A stretch of DNA of 64,000 bases from Tiliqua scincoides (lineage: Eukaryota > Chordata > Lepidosauria > Squamata > Scincidae). Shown in pieces: positions 1-13,175 of this stretch. Within the stretch, counting starts at the first letter, position 1. Each line of letters begins with the position of its first letter. The translations under genes and the position numbers were made by a program. The stretch spans positions 100,386,659 through 100,450,658 of the forward strand of contig NC_089822.1 of assembly GCF_035046505.1 (NCBI RefSeq). Direction: 5' to 3'. Under the pieces are notes generated by a model. That model did no database searches, was not told where the DNA came from, and saw nothing but the letters and a program-made list of their open reading frames with translations.

Positions 1-1811
1 AAATGAGGAGGCTGGTTAGAAGGAGGTTGAAAGGGAGGGTAAAAAGAGTCCAATCTCTCCAGAGTGCATGGAGGCTGCTTAAAACAACAGTAATAGAGGC
101 CCAGCAGAGGTGTATACCGCAAAGAAAGAAGGGTTCCACTAAATCCAGGAGGGTGCCCGCATGGCTAACCAGCCAAGTTAGAGAGGCTGTGAAGGGCAAG
201 GAAGCTTCCTTCCATAAAAGGAAGTCTTGCCCTAATGAGGAGAATAAAAAGGAACATAAACTGTGGCAAAAGAAATGTAAGAAGGTGATATGGGAGGCCA
301 AGCGAGACTATGAGGAACGCATGGCCAGCAACATTAAGGGGAATAATAAAAGCTTCTTCAAATATGTTAGAAGCAGGAAACCCGCCAGAGAAGCGGTTGG
401 CCCTCTGGATGGTGAGGGAGGGAAAGGGGAGATAAAGGGTGACTTAGAGATGGCAGAGAAATTAAATGAGTTCTTTGCATGTCTTCACGGCAGAAGACCT
501 CGGGCAGATACCGCTGCCCGAACGGCCCCTCCTGACCGAGGAGTTAAGTCAGATAGAGGTTAAAAGAGAAGATGTTCAGACCTCATTGATAAATTAAAGA
601 TCAATAAGTCACCGGGCCCTGATGGCATCCACCCAAGAGTTATTAAGGAATTGAAGAATGAAGTTGCAGACCTCTTGACTAAGGTATGCAACTTGTCCCT
701 CAAAACGGCCACGGTGCCAGAAGATTGGAGGATAGCAAATGTCACGCCTATTTTTAAAAAGGGAAAGAGGGGGAACCCGGGAAACTATAGGCCAGTCAGC
801 CTAACATCCATACCGGCTAAGATGGTGGAATGCCTCATCAAAGATAGGATCTCAAAACACATAGACGAACAGGCCTTGCTGAGGGAGAGTCAGCATGGCT
901 TCTGTAAGGGTAAGTCTTGCCTCACGAACCTAATAGAATTCTTTGAAAAGGTCAACAGGCATGTGGATGCGGGAGAACCCATGGACATTATATATCTGGA
1001 CTTTCAGAAGGCGTTTGACACGGTCCCTCACCAAAGGCTACTGAAAAAACTCCACAGTCAGGGAATTAGAGGGCAGGTCCTCTCATGGATTGAGAACTGG
1101 TTGGAGGCCAGGAAGCAGAGAGTGGGTGTCAATGGGCAATTTTCACAATGGAGAGAGGTGAAAAGCGGTGTGCCCCAAGGATCTGTCCTGGGACCGGTGC
1201 TTTTCAACCTCTTCATAAATGACCTGGAGACAGGGTTGAGCAGTGAGATGGCTAAGTTTGCAGACGACACCAAACTTTTCCGAGTGGTGAAGACCAGAAG
1301 TGATTGTGAGGAGCTCCAGAAGGATCTCTCCAGACTGGCAGAATGGGCAGCAAAATGGCAGATGCGCTTCAATGTCAGTAAGTGTAAAGTAATGCACATT
1401 GGGGCAAAAAATCAAAACTTTAGATATAGGCTGATGGGTTCTGAGCTGTCTGTGACAGATCAGGAGAGAGATCTTGGGGTGGTGGTGGACAGGTCGATGA
1501 AAGTGTCGACCCAATGTGCGGCAGCAGTGAAGAAGGCCAATTCTATGCTTGGGATCAGTAGGAAGGGTATTGAGAACAAAATGGCTAGTATTATAATGCC
1601 GTTGTACAAATCGATGGTAAGGCCACACCTGGAGTATTGTGTCCAGTTCTGGTTGCCGCATCTCAAAAAAGACATAGTGGAAATGGAAAAGGTGCAAAAG
1701 AGAGCGACTAAGATGATTACGGGGCTAGGGCACCTTCCTTATGAGGAAAGGCTACTGCGTTTGGGCCTCTTCAGCCTAGAAAAGAGACGCCTGAGGGGGG
1801 ACATGATTGAG
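1..1811 (+). mobile_element. CR1 LINE fragment, ORF2 endonuclease C-terminus and reverse transcriptase
   Basis: The plus strand encodes a CR1-clade reverse transcriptase. Visible motifs are the LDFQKAFDTVPH finger/palm block, the GVPQGSVLGPVLFNLFINDL block and the FADDTKLF catalytic box, followed by the thumb and connection region. A region before the RT continues the ORF2 linker. Both ends are missing: the window begins inside the element, and homology stops at about 1811, where complete copies in this window (near 11270 and 37140) continue. The frame is disturbed near 478 and restored near 576, and the stop at 561-563 results from this. The copy is therefore dead as an autonomous element. 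It codes for no host protein. Confidence 0.95.
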
Positions 1812-2655
1812 CCACACTGGATTTACCCATACCTGGTATAAAATCCAGGAGAAAAAAGAGTTGGAATTATGGGTTACAAATTAGTTATGGCACTACATTA
1901 TTGCAGTTGTAATAAATGATTGTTGGTTTGCTTATTTTCTGTTGGCTTCAGTTATGTTCCAAAAGTGGAAAGAACTTCCTCTCACTGGATAGTATGGATA
2001 TCTAACTTGCATAGCCCTACCTCCAGGAACAAGTGGGATCTATATCCCTCTCAATCGTTCAACATTCAAACATTCCAGCTCGGAAGTCAAAGCAGAAAAC
2101 AAACTTGGATCCTTCTCCAACCACACAGCCTTCCCCCCTTTCCAGCATCCCATCTCTGCACCTATTCATGGCAAAACACGCTGCCTCTCTCCCACAGGGC
2201 CTGTCCTGCCCAGCAGCTCTGTACCCTGTATTTTCAATGGCCGCTGAACTAGGTGATACACGACCCACCTGAAATTGGCTCACAAGCCACCTATTGGGTC
2301 TTGATCCAGTTTGAGAAATGGGGGTTGCTTAATCAACAGGAACAAGATTAGTATGGATTCAAATAATCAGTATCAATCATCCTGGAATAGATTTTGTGTA
2401 ATCATGGGTAGATCTCATGCTATTTTATGGACTGATACAACAAGCCTTAAGAACCAGTTCATATATCCATTAATGACTGTTTGAACAATTTCATCAAGCC
2501 ATTCATGCATGCCAGATCAACAGACCTTTGCAACAGACCCAGACAAATGATTTTCTGCCCTTAAAATAGTGCTATTTCACACATTATCAGGAATGAAGCA
2601 GATTTCCATCTTCTTAACACGAAAGGTTAATTAAGAAGTCACAACAATTTGATGT
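1812..2655. other. Intergenic, nothing recognised
   Basis: This AT-rich stretch lies between the broken end of the CR1 fragment and the probable end of the LEPROTL1 3' UTR. No open frame with family resemblance and no repeat family could be recognised by reading. Confidence 0.5.
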
Positions 2656-2662
2656 TTAAAAT

Positions 2663-5293
2663 TTTATTGTTTTCTCATCAAAATTTGTCTTTGTAGAAGG
2701 ATAGCAATGCTGCTCAGTGCATGTTACATGAGAAAAGAGACATACCTCTCAAATGTCTAACCTGAAAACCGGAGACAGCACTATGTCAAAAATGAGCAAG
2801 ATCGCCATCACAATGCTGTCCACACAATTAATACACAGAAAATACGCTACTATTAAATATAAAAGAGTTGCTGCCCAAGTGAAGAATAGCTGGTTGTTTC
2901 ACTAAGCAAAGCAACATAGCACAGGGACAAAGAGAATCCATTTTGCTAGAGTACATGATTGGGAGGATCAAAAATGCATTCCTATTTATCTACATGATGG
3001 CTAAGACTATTCAACCACCAGTGCAGGAAATTTCCAAAAAAGCCTCAGGGATTTGAGAGCATCATCCAATAAAAGTTGTGCTTCCAAATCCCCCAAGATT
3101 GACCCGAAACATTTCAAAGTACTTCACAATCCTGGACCACACTCCAAATGACTGCACAAGTTCTTCAAAATCCACTGGTATGCATCCATCTTCTGTTCTC
3201 CACAATCAGACAAAACAGATTTTTGAAGATGTGTTTGTCATGATCACTGGGCTTCAGACTTTTTTTAAAATTTAAAGTCAGTGTCATATCACTTTAAACA
3301 GAATACACAAACTCTGCATCACCTATACTTCTGTATACAGGTAACTACAATCCTGTTAAACTCTTTTGTTTAGGATGCCTGCAAATGTAACAAAAAATGG
3401 CAGCCCTCCCTCTCCAACAAGCATGTTTAATGGGCCCATTCAACCCTTTTCCTTTCATCATTCCAACTGTCCACACTGCAGTGTGCCAGATCTCAAACTG
3501 CAGTGTGCCAGATCCTGGGAAGGTAAAGGCTGGGTAAATGAGTACAGGCACACTACATGAGTATACAGGAGCATATCTGCTTATAGACAGGCTACTCATG
3601 CAAGAAAGCTCCATTAAACTGTACCTACAAGGGATGTGTTTACTCACTTTGATAGTGTTCTTAAAGTAAGAAGGGGATATGTTCAGATGACTGTATGAAG
3701 AAGTCAGGTTTGGTTAAGTTGCATGAGTGCACAGTGTTAGCACAAACAGAGATATCCAAGTATCTTACTAAGGAGCCAGCAACAAAACACCACTCCAAAA
3801 GAACAGTGTCTAAGAAATACGGTAATTTATAGTTAACGGAAAAGACAATTAAGAGGTATGCAACAAATATTAAATATTGCAAATTACAGGTGATATACTC
3901 TAATAGAATTACAATTATGATCTAACATTTAGTACATTAATGCATAAACAGAAACATTAACAGAATCACTATAAAACCTTCACAGTCAAAGATCTGCCAG
4001 ACAGCCAAGCTTTGACTGTATATTAATGCAATAATCAATCTGTCAGGTAAGTTATTACCTACAGTAAAAGTTTCAATCTACATTTGAAAAGCCTTTTTAT
4101 ACCATGTATAAAATAAATTAAAAAAGGGAAGCAGAAATTCTCTTTTTATAGTTTGCAGACACAGTGGATACAATCCACTGGGAAGTTCTCCTGCATGAGC
4201 CATGAGGACAATGAATAAAGCTGAGCAAAAGTGCTACCATTCATTTCTAAGAGGCTTGCACATGAGAACTTCCTGCTGGGTTGTGCCCATAATCAGTAGT
4301 TCCACGGATGTTCCTTTAACCTCCCCTTTGGTAAAACACAAAAAGAATTGACAAAGAATGTCAAAGCATACAATACTTATAAATAGAAAAATTTCAAAAT
4401 GGGCTTTTAAAAAGACAACGCATTTAAGATGTCTTCTACTCTCCATTGAAAGAGTTGATTCCTCACCCCCTTAGAGCATTAAACAAATAAAAAGTTGCAA
4501 AATACTTATACAATGAGCACAAACTTTCAAAACAAATCTTAGAAACCCCATTATAGTCAAAAGCTATCCCACACCCATATCAATGGCATTATCACTTTTT
4601 CAGCTGCATATAAGGAATAAGCGACCCACTAATCAGCCACTGAGTACATCTCCCTTCAGCCCTTCACACAGAACTGCCAATAAACCCTGACCATGTATGC
4701 ATTTGCTACTTAAGGGCACAATGTGGCCACATTCAAGCACTTTAAGTCCTACTTATCTCAAAAAGGAGTAAGTGTTGAGTACAACTCTCCCACTGAGATC
4801 AACAGAAACTGGCCACAATCTTATGCACACTTACTTGGGAGTAGGTCCCATTTAACTCAGTGGGACTTATTCAAATGAACACACCTAAGATTGAAAAATG
4901 CTTTCTATTGACTGGATTGGGCCCTCAGCTTGTCAGTTTGGTTACACGATTGTATGTTACAGTTTAAAAATAAACCCTGGTCAAAAGATCAATTTTATAT
5001 TGAAAACACAGTTATGTTCTTTGAAAAAGAAACACATTTAAATGCCACATATAAGCATCCTGGTTTCCACATTAAAATAAAGCATTAAAATAAAATGTAT
5101 CAACAATTTAAAACATCAAAATCAAGCAAAATGCTAAAATTGTATGCGAAAGGAGAGGAAAAGTGACTACAGGGTGTCCTAGACCTAGGGTCCCTCTGTG
5201 GAGACAGTACATTCACTTTATTGCCCGTTCTTTCTGCTGTATGGATGGCCACTGAATGATACAAGATGCTGATAGTTCTCTTTCAAGCTTTTT
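2663..5293 (-). other. LEPROTL1: Probable LEPROTL1 3' UTR
   Basis: This sequence follows the LEPROTL1 stop codon on the minus strand and has no recognisable exon or long open frame. It contains at least two AATAAA signals read on the minus strand: 5217-5222, about 72 bases after the stop, and 2663-2668, in an A/T-rich context that would give a long UTR. One short palindromic repeat (4816-4893) lies inside it. The distal end is an inference from the signal only; transcript data would settle which site is used. Confidence 0.45.
4816..4893. repeat. Short palindromic MITE (TAGGATTG family)
   Basis: This member has ends resembling CAATCTTATG and CACCTAAGATTG around a core of two inverted half-sites, an acttactTGGGAGTA-type half and a GGGACTTA-type half. 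The same family occurs throughout the window. It lies in the presumed LEPROTL1 3' UTR. Confidence 0.55.
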
Positions 5294-8200
5294 TCACCAC
5301 TGTTGCCAGCTGAAGTCATCATTGCTGCCAAAAACCAAGAAAAACCCTAGTATGGTGGCAAATATGACTGTGTTTCCTGTGAGGACAAGTGCACAAGCTC
5401 CCCAATCAATCTACAGAGAAGGAAAAATATGAGTTACACATACAAAGAAGAAAATACATGCTTTACACTACCAACTCTTTTCATTTACATTTTTTTCCTT
5501 ATATTTAACAACCTGCTATTTTTCCTAGGAGCTCAGAATGGCTTATGTATGATCCCAGGTGGTTTCCCATCCAGAACCTGTATTGTATGCCTTCAGACCA
5601 TTCTCCGCACTATTCATCTGCTACCTGTTCAGTCACACAAGAACAGACTAGCACAGAGGTTCCCAAACTCCTCTGAGTTTGCTGAAGTTTGGCACTACTC
5701 CTCTAAGTAGTGGCAAAGGCAGGCAGAGGCCCCCGACGGTGCCATGGTGATCATGGCGCCACAGGGACATTCTAAGGTACTGGGGGGGGGGTGCTCCTGA
5801 AGCCTCCATGAGTACTCTGGAGGCTTGCAGTCCCCTGTGAGGCTGCTCTGAGCTCCGATCACCAATTGGAGCTCAGGGCAGCCACATGGAGGCTTGCAGA
5901 AGGGGCTGCAAGCCTGCAGGAAGCTCATGGAGGATTCATGAACCCCTCCCAAGTATGTTAGAATGTCCCTGTGATGCCATTGGAATGCCCATTTCTGGGC
6001 TACTTCCCTTAAGGGTGAATGGTCCATTTCTGGTTCCCCTGGTGGGTCACGACCCACCAGTTTGGGAACTGCTGGACTAGCAGTTTCTAATTAGCAAACA
6101 TTAGAATTACCTTGCCCATACTAATTCAGCCAAGATACACTTTTTAAGTGGTGACTCTTATTTATTCATTCCAACATCATATCTTTGTAGCCTCTGGAAA
6201 AAGGAACCATGTATCTTCCATTTCTTTTAGAATATAAATCACTTTGATAAGTTTTTTGTTCTCAAAGTTGGACACAAATATTCTTAACAACAATATTGAA
6301 ACAAGTCCTGATCTCCCAATCCCAGTGTAATGCCATCAGTGAATATGATATTAGGAATAGGACGGGTGTGCAGCTGCCAGGAGGTAGGACTTCTGTTGTC
6401 AATTTGTTCTATGGGTCTGGTAGTGTCTCCCTCAGGCAGATACCACAGTGTGAGAGTTGGGGTGCAGTTCAGAACTCTCTCATATTCTGAGCAAGCATTG
6501 TGTGCAAACAAGAGTCTGGGTTACTGGAAAAGTTATCCAGTTATATTGGGCACAATATAACAATGATGTGGCAGCAAGAGGTCCCAAAGCAGCATTGCAC
6601 ACAGGGCTGGATCAAGACAAATTCAGATGTCTTCCAGTGTTCTTGGCTACACATGGTTTTTTAACTGCATACTTTGTGTACTTCCAAAGCTAATTCTAAT
6701 TCTCACCTCTACTGTAAAATGTCATCAGCTCTAAGCAAGGTTAAGTAACAAACTAGTTGACAGTACCAGATCAGCAACAGAGTGGGCCAAATCAGGTACC
6801 ATCCCAAGTGCCCATGCATACCCACTCACCCACCCAACTCTAGGCCCCCAGCCCCCCCACAATCTGGTGCCAGGTCTGGTTAGTACCAGAACAAATAAAA
6901 ACTTTCAGGGTAATAAGACTGGAAACTAATGTGATTTCAATGACAATATTTGTTAAGTACAAACTTCAATATGGCAAAAATGCTGAGTCTGAAAGAAACC
7001 AAAAGCTGGTCAAAGCATAATGCTATTAATAGTCCACAAATTGCTCCCCAAAGTATTTTGCACATTTCTGTTATTTCTAAAGTACTGCTGTTGTTTTTCT
7101 GTCTGGCAAACTGTAACAGAACAATGTTATTTAGATCACTGTTTTGTTCACCCAGGTTTTTATTGTTTAGTATTACGGACCGTTTTATGTTGACTTTGCT
7201 TTATTGGCATTGTGTGTTTTATTGCCCAGTGGTTTCACTTTTGTTGTAAACCATTTGGTTAGATTTAAAACCACTAAAACGTGCTATGTAAATACTGTGA
7301 ATAAATAAGAAATCCCCATACTGCAGATATGGATGGGAAGGGTGGGGTACCAGAACACACAGCAAAATTTAACTAAGCACTTCCTAGTTCACTGCTCATT
7401 CCAGGGAATAGCCCCCAACTTTTAGGAGAGGTATTTGGGAGTATAACATGAGGCTAAAGTATTGTGCTCCTAATAGAAGTATAAAAATCTCTATATGTGG
7501 CCCTCAAGAATCTGGCGCCAAGTCCTCTGCTTAAAAAAGACCTAAATTTGAATTAGTCAACATAACCATGACCTTTTCAATAATAATAATAATGCTTATC
7601 AGTGCTTTAAACACTTCACATACATTCTTAGCAATCCTTTCAACCCCCCTACAGGGTAGGTCAGTATTTTCCCATATTGTTGATGGGGCTCGGAGGACAA
7701 GAGACTGTAGCTTGGAGAAAGCCACTGAGACGAGATCATGGCCCAGTTGAAATGCAAGCCTGGTGAATTTTCAGCTCATCATCCATATTTTTATCCATAA
7801 CAGCACACTGCTCTTAGAATACACGGATATCCTTCAGCCTGCATAATTAACAGTATCTATTCCATTTCTACACTGAAGACCTTTCCTTGGTGAAATGGCA
7901 GGCAAGGCTGGCTCTCTCATACAGGCAAACTGGGTGGATGACTTGGATAGGGCAATTTAAGGGATGTTTGCCATGCTGGAAGCTATTGTGCCACATGAAA
8001 ACAACCAATTCTCCACACGAACCGAGCAAGATACTGAATCCTCTATAATGTTGCAGTGGGTTCTGAGGTGCATATTTCTGTTCATCTGGGGAAGCAGACA
8101 TTATGGAAGCAGCGCTCAGAACTGAGCAATACATTGTTCACAGCAAGACCAGCTGCCCTTAAAAATGGAGAGAATTCTTCTACAACAACCCAGGAAATTC

Positions 8201-11200
8201 CTATGGTCTCAGTTCACACAGAGATGCCCTTCCAAGACCAATCCAGGATGACACACAACCTTCAGTAAACCCTGCAAGCCTCATAAATAAAACACCACCT
8301 TTTAACCAATGTATTCCTCTCATTTTTTTGAAGTAACAGAATATCACGGAATGTCACAAGAAACAACATGCTCAAAAGGAGAAATAACTAACCAGTGCTG
8401 CTCTGGCAAACACAATCGGAAGCCCGAACGCTGAAACGACAATGCCTGTTGTAAGAAATATGGCAAGTTCCTTGCAGGCGTTACTTGTTGCATCTGTGTC
8501 TTCAACGAGTCTTCTAGCTATGCAGTATGGAATTGGAGATAGGACATAGAAGAACAGAACAAACAGGGGCCAGTATTTGCTAGGAACAAATAAAAAAATC
8601 TTTATTTTACAGAAGTTCTGTTATTTCAGCAGGCATAAGCAAGTGAAGCATTTGTAATAATGAACAGAATTTCAATACAAGTTATAACTAGACAAGATAA
8701 AGATATAACAAGTCCAGCAATTCAGGCTTGGGTTCACAAACCTATTTTCACTGTAGATTAATAAGTACCTATTAAGAAATCGTTAGGTGGCTGTAAATGA
8801 TTTGTTTTGCTATATTTAATTTATTGTGAAACTGTTTTTATATTTATCTAATGTATCTGTGAATTTATCATGTTTAGTACCCCCCCAAAGTGGTGGAAGT
8901 TGAGTGCCCACCTGGCGGTAGCCGAGCACCAGCCAACGCTGGGCTACCACCACCGCTTGCCCAGCGTAGGGGTCGCAAATGTGCCTTGTGGCACATTTGT
9001 GACACATTGCGCTGGTGGTGAGCTAGCGTGCCAAGCCCAGGATTGGGCTCTCAATCTCTAGCAAGGATGTTTAGGAATGCAGCATGTGATGAGGACAACT
9101 AAAGATGTGTGGAAAATAATCCATTACCTGTACTGTGGAAGAGCACAACCAAGCATCAGAAACATTAGACCAACTGCTCCCCCAAAGGATAGGCTAATCA
9201 AAGCTGTAAGAGATAAGACATAAAAGATATATAAACTCCACAAAGTACTCTGATAAATACCCCCTCTATGAAGAGCTACAGACAAAAGGGAAGAAAAAGG
9301 GTTCCATTTCGATTTCCCACTTACTCCTTCCAAATTCAGACAATTTGAATACCAAAGAAGCAAAACATAGATTGTAGGGACTTTTAAAATAGTAAATCCA
9401 GCTTGATGTGGGGGAGGGGAAATTACAAAATAGTGGAAAATTCCCACCCTCAGAGTCATATTTGAATTAGTTGTGAACTATTGTTTGATGACAACTGATG
9501 TAACCACATTCATATTAATACAACAGGTAATATCATTACGAACTTCCCTAAAGTTACCCAACAAGAATCCTAGCTTGAACCTCAGCCATGTCCACATCCC
9601 ATATCAAAACCCAACATTCTCTTTACCACATATGAAATGCAATAGACTCATTTATCTCTCCCTCCTCAACCCTCTATAGTTATGATTTCTTGCTCACTTG
9701 GACCATCCTACCAGAGACATTTTTTAGATGAAAGCAGTTTCTTGATTCAGGGAACTCTGCATGCTTGCCATCTCACTAATGAAGCACCATGAGCCATTTG
9801 CAAGGATAAAAGCCCCACTAGATCTGAATGAATGCTGTATTCCTATTCACAGTTCTGTTTACAGCATCATATGATACCGTCACATCACAGAATGCCAGAA
9901 TAGTGAAAACAAATCTGTCAAAATAGCCTTGCCCACTTTGAGCCATAAGTTATGGAATGGAAACATTGTGACACTGAGCCCATGCATGTCTACTCGATAG
10001 TAAGTTCTACTATAATCAATGGGGCTTACTCCTAGGTAAGTGATAGGATTTCAGCCACAGTTGCTGTAAAATCCTATCGGATAATTGTTACAGTCTCATA
10101 AGGCTACCACACTTCCTCATATTCCTGTCTGCAGCACCAGAAAAACTACTGCCTATCACCCAGCTAATTCTTCCCTTCAAGTAGATATATACCAGTGTGA
10201 ATGTTGTAGTTATGCGATCAGTGTTGTGAGCTATATCAAGATGGCAGAGATGCATGTTAGAAAACTTTTATTTACATAAAATACCCAACTGTTAAGGAAA
10301 AAGGACTTTTGGTCTTCTCAGCATCTGGTCAATTCTACAGAAAGTTGAGCAGAAGATCATGGGACTGGCTGAATGACAATCTCAGAACATAGGAACTCTT
10401 CAACTAGATCAGAAGCTCAATTTGACATTATGCACATTTATTTAGAAAAAAAATCTCAGGTTCAACAATGACTTATTCTAATTTGTTTTGTTTTTTGCCA
10501 TTGCAGCAAAACCTGCAGTGTTGTGACCCCTTATAGACTAAGTAAATTTGTTGTGGTATATGCTTTTGCAAGTTAGAGTCCACTTCAGGATGCCCTCTAG
10601 TCTAGTAGTTCACAAAAGTTTTATGCCATAATAAATCAGTTAGTCTTTGCTGCTGAGCTCAACAAGGATCACTTCTACATAAGAGTGCAGAGTACTGCAG
10701 ACCAACAATCCATCTAGTCATGACTCCATTCTTCCCCCGCCCCAACAGCAGCCCATTGGAGCAGCTTCAGGCCAGGGCATGATGCAAAGGCAGCATCCCT
10801 TCTCACAGCCCAATCCTATCCACACTTTCCTGGGAGTAAGCCCCACTGACTGTAATGGGACTTACTTCTGAGTAGACATGCATAGGATTGGGCTGTCAGT
10901 CATCTACCCCAGCACCTGGATCTGTAGAGGTCAAAGTGACCAGACGCCCTCTTTTTCAGCCTCATGGAAAACAACTTAAATGTCCTGGCAGTGAAGAAGG
11001 CCAATTCTATGCTTGGGATCATTAGGAAGGGTATTGAGAACAAAATGGCTAGTATTATAATGCCGTTGTACAAATCTATGGTAAGGCCACACCTGGAGTA
11101 TTGTGTCCAGTTCTGGTCCCGCATCTCAAAAAAGACATAGTGGAAATGGAAAAGGTGCAAAAGAGAGCGACTAAGATGATTACGGGGCTGGGGCACCTTC

Positions 11201-12484
11201 CTTATGAGGAAAGGCTACGGCGTTTGGGCCTCTTCAGCCTAGAAAAGAGACGCCTGAGGGGGGACATGATTGAGACATACAAAATTATGCAGGGGATGGA
11301 CAGAGTGGATAGGGAGATGCTCTTTACACTCTCACATAATACCAGAACCAGGGGACATCCACTAAAATTGAGTGTTGGGCGGGTTAGGACAGACAAAAGA
11401 AAATTTTTCTTTACTCAGCGTGTGGTCGGTCTGTGGAACTCCTTGCCACAGGATGTGGTGCTGGCGTCTACCCTAGACGCCTTTAAAAGGGGATTGGACA
11501 AGTTTCTGGAGGAAAAATCCATTATGGGGTACAAGGCATGATGTGTATGCGCAACCTCCTGATTTTAGAAATGGGTTATGTCAGAATGCCAGATGCAGGG
11601 GAGGGCACCAGGATGAGGTCTCTTGTTATCTGGTGTGCTCCCTGGGGCATTTGGTGGGCCGCTGTGAGATACAGGAAGCTGGACTAGATGGGCCTATGGC
11701 CTGATCCAGTGGGGCTGTTCTTATGTTCTCCTTCCCCCCCCCAGCGCAGGTCCCTGCAGGCAGCACAGAGCCTTCTTGTGACTAATAAATTATATATAAT
11801 ATAGTTTTGAATCTAATAAGTAATCAAGTGATTCAATTAACCCCATGAAGTAGCCACAAGTGTGTGTTCAGCTTGTATTTGGTCATATGCTATGTTTTTC
11901 GTGGATGTCCCACATTTTGGGGTCCAGACATCTGATCCCCCTGGTTGAGGTAGACTGCCTTGGCATACAGAGGCTCTACTTGGCTCTCAGGCAGGACTGC
12001 AGCCCTGAAGCCCTCCTGGCCCTAGTGACACAGTGAGGCGCCTCCCCAGGCAAACGTGAGTTGGGGGGTGCTGTTGGGTGCGCCTGCCTACAGGTTCAGT
12101 CCCCACTGGCGTCGCTGGCCCTGCCTTCCACCCTGAACACCCGCTACGAGACAGCTTATGTCCAGGGGAGAGCGGCAGAGGAACCCCCCGGGCAAGGAAA
12201 GGGGCCGGGCCGAGTGGGAAGGAGACAATGGAGACCTGCCAGGCCGGGCGCCTTCCTGACTGAACAGCCCAGCCTCACACCCAGGCAGGCGCCCGTTGCC
12301 ATGGAAACACAGCGCACCCCCTCCCTCCTCGCTCGCCCGGCCGTCCTCGCAGGCCTCCCTCCCCCACCGGGCCCAGCGGCCTGGCAGCCTCCGCCGGTCT
12401 CCCGTGACCAGAGAGACGGCCGGCCACCCTCCCCACTCCGCCCCTCAGAGCCTCCACAGCGATACTACCTTTGATGCCGGCCAT
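5294..12484 (-). CDS. LEPROTL1: LEPROTL1 (leptin receptor overlapping transcript-like 1, endospanin-2)
   Basis: Four coding exons on the minus strand join to 131 codons, the same length as the human protein: 12484-12469, 9203-9128, 8579-8393 and 5410-5294, with the stop at 5294-5296. All junctions are GT-AG and phases agree (1, 2, 0). The protein begins [20 protein letters not shown] and ends in NDDFSWQQW, and has four predicted membrane helices; it belongs to the Vps55/LEPROT family. Family members act in Golgi-endosome trafficking and limit surface levels of leptin and growth-hormone receptors. The start is fixed by the conserved MAGIK N-terminus at the edge of a CpG island. Introns hold a hAT-type MITE (5654-6074), a MIR-like SINE and a young CR1 copy. 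The head-to-head position with SARAF matches human 8p12. I see no inactivating change. Confidence 0.96.
5654..6074. mobile_element. hAT-type MITE with perfect 8-bp target duplication
   Basis: The terminal inverted repeats are CAGAGGTTCCCAAACT at the left and AGTTTGGGAACTGCTG at the right. The element is flanked by GACTAGCA at 5646-5653 and at 6075-6082, an exact 8-bp duplication as expected for the hAT superfamily. It is 421 bp long with no transposase frame, so it is a non-autonomous derivative. It lies in LEPROTL1 intron 3. Confidence 0.9.
7140..7312 (+). repeat. LINE 3'-end-like fragment (L2/CR1-type tail)
   Basis: The stretch resembles the conserved LINE 3' tail motif (a TTGTAAACC..TTGG..TATGTAAATA pattern ending in GAATAAATAA). 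It is short and diverged. A related tail lies at 17640-17715. The family assignment is by resemblance only. It lies in LEPROTL1 intron 3. Confidence 0.4.
7568..7735 (+). repeat. MIR-like (CORE-SINE) fragment
   Basis: The order of motifs follows the MIR consensus: an AATAATAATAATGC start, CACTTCACATACATTCTTA, a CCTACAGGGTAGGTCAGTATT segment and a GATGGGG..AGGACAAGAGA segment matching the 'fully grown' half of MIR. It is diverged and partial, and lies in LEPROTL1 intron 3. Confidence 0.55.
8880..9056. repeat. Fragment of the ~500-bp Harbinger-like MITE family (family B)
   Basis: It contains the family's internal hairpin (GCAAATGTGCC, TTGT loop, GGCACATTTGT) and ends in AGGATTGGGCTC, the family terminus. 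The left terminus is not evident. Related full-length copies lie at 20837-21348, 25612-26127 and 36325-36810. Confidence 0.5.
9973..10057. repeat. Short palindromic MITE (TAGGATTG family)
   Basis: The stretch reads GCCCATGCATGTCTACTCG, then a GGGGCTTACTCCTAGG half-site and the TAGGATTT end. It is one of many roughly 80-95-bp copies in the window and lies in LEPROTL1 intron 1. Confidence 0.55.
10806..10895. repeat. Short palindromic MITE, well-preserved copy
   Basis: Perfect 13-bp inverted ends CAGCCCAATCCTA and TAGGATTGGGCTG bound a 90-bp element. The inner half-sites CTGGGAGTAAG and CTTACTTCTGAG are also roughly mirrored. No coding capacity. It sits immediately upstream of a CR1 copy in LEPROTL1 intron 1. 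Confidence 0.7.
10986..11732 (+). mobile_element. CR1 LINE, 5'-truncated young copy
   Basis: This copy carries the last part of ORF2 (an open frame 11101-11541 ending [10 protein letters not shown]), then the CR1 3' UTR through GGACTAGATGGGCC and the terminal TTCTTATGTTC. It matches the copy at 36946-37623 almost base for base, which suggests recent CR1 activity. It is inserted in LEPROTL1 intron 1. Confidence 0.93.
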
Positions 12485-12730
12485 GATGCTGCTGTTATTG
12501 CCGCACAGGCCGCTCCCAACCAACCATAAAGTGGCAGGAAGGCGGCCAGAGAGACCCTAGCGGAAGCTGGCACTCTACAACTTCCGGCCGAGTGGAGGCC
12601 ACCGGTACCATAGAAACGGGACTCTCTGTTTGGGCGGCGACCGCGAAAGGGAAGAGATAATGCCACCGAGTGCGAAGGACTGGCGCATGCGCGCTGCCAC
12701 GAGTCGAGGTCACGAGGCCCGAGTAGAACG
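12060..12730 (-). promoter_or_regulatory. LEPROTL1: CpG-island promoter and 5' UTR region of LEPROTL1
   Basis: GC content and CpG frequency rise sharply across this stretch, which encloses the LEPROTL1 start codon (12482-12484) and the first splice donor. Sequence upstream of the start (12485-12730) contains GGCGCATGCGCGC, resembling an NRF1 site (seen; function inferred). Its outer edge near 12700 is also the left boundary of the SARAF tandem duplication. No TATA box is evident. ORFs here are GC-rich chance frames. Confidence 0.7.
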
Positions 12731-13175
12731 TTGGTGTTCTCAACCTTCGAACTCGTCTTAGATCTTTACTGTGACGTCACCACTCAGAATGGGCATCTGG
12801 AAGGGTCAAGCCACACCATGGGGTTTTTGACCATTGACAAGGCGCACCATGCTGCCAGTGGGGCGGGGGCACATCCCTCATTGGCCCTACTAACAAATGA
12901 CCTCCTAAATTCCTGGTGTGCCACACCAGTGCGCCACACCACAGTCGCACATAATAAATGTGCTGTAGAGAGTGTGAAGAGGAGTAGAGACTTGTAGAGA
13001 CTGCTATAGAGAGTGTGAAGAGGCATCCCATTCCCCCTCCACCAGTTCTGAGAAACGGATCATATCAATTGATCAACAAGCCTTAGGAATATACAGTATG
13101 TCAGTCATTTTCAAACTGTACTGAATTCCCCGGGAACTCTGGAATTCCTCAGAACCTAATTGGGGTTCTTGGTTC

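Noticed and set aside
1-1841. CR1 reverse-transcriptase frames as host genes
   Set aside because: They carry LINE reverse-transcriptase motifs and belong to a truncated, frame-disturbed repeat.
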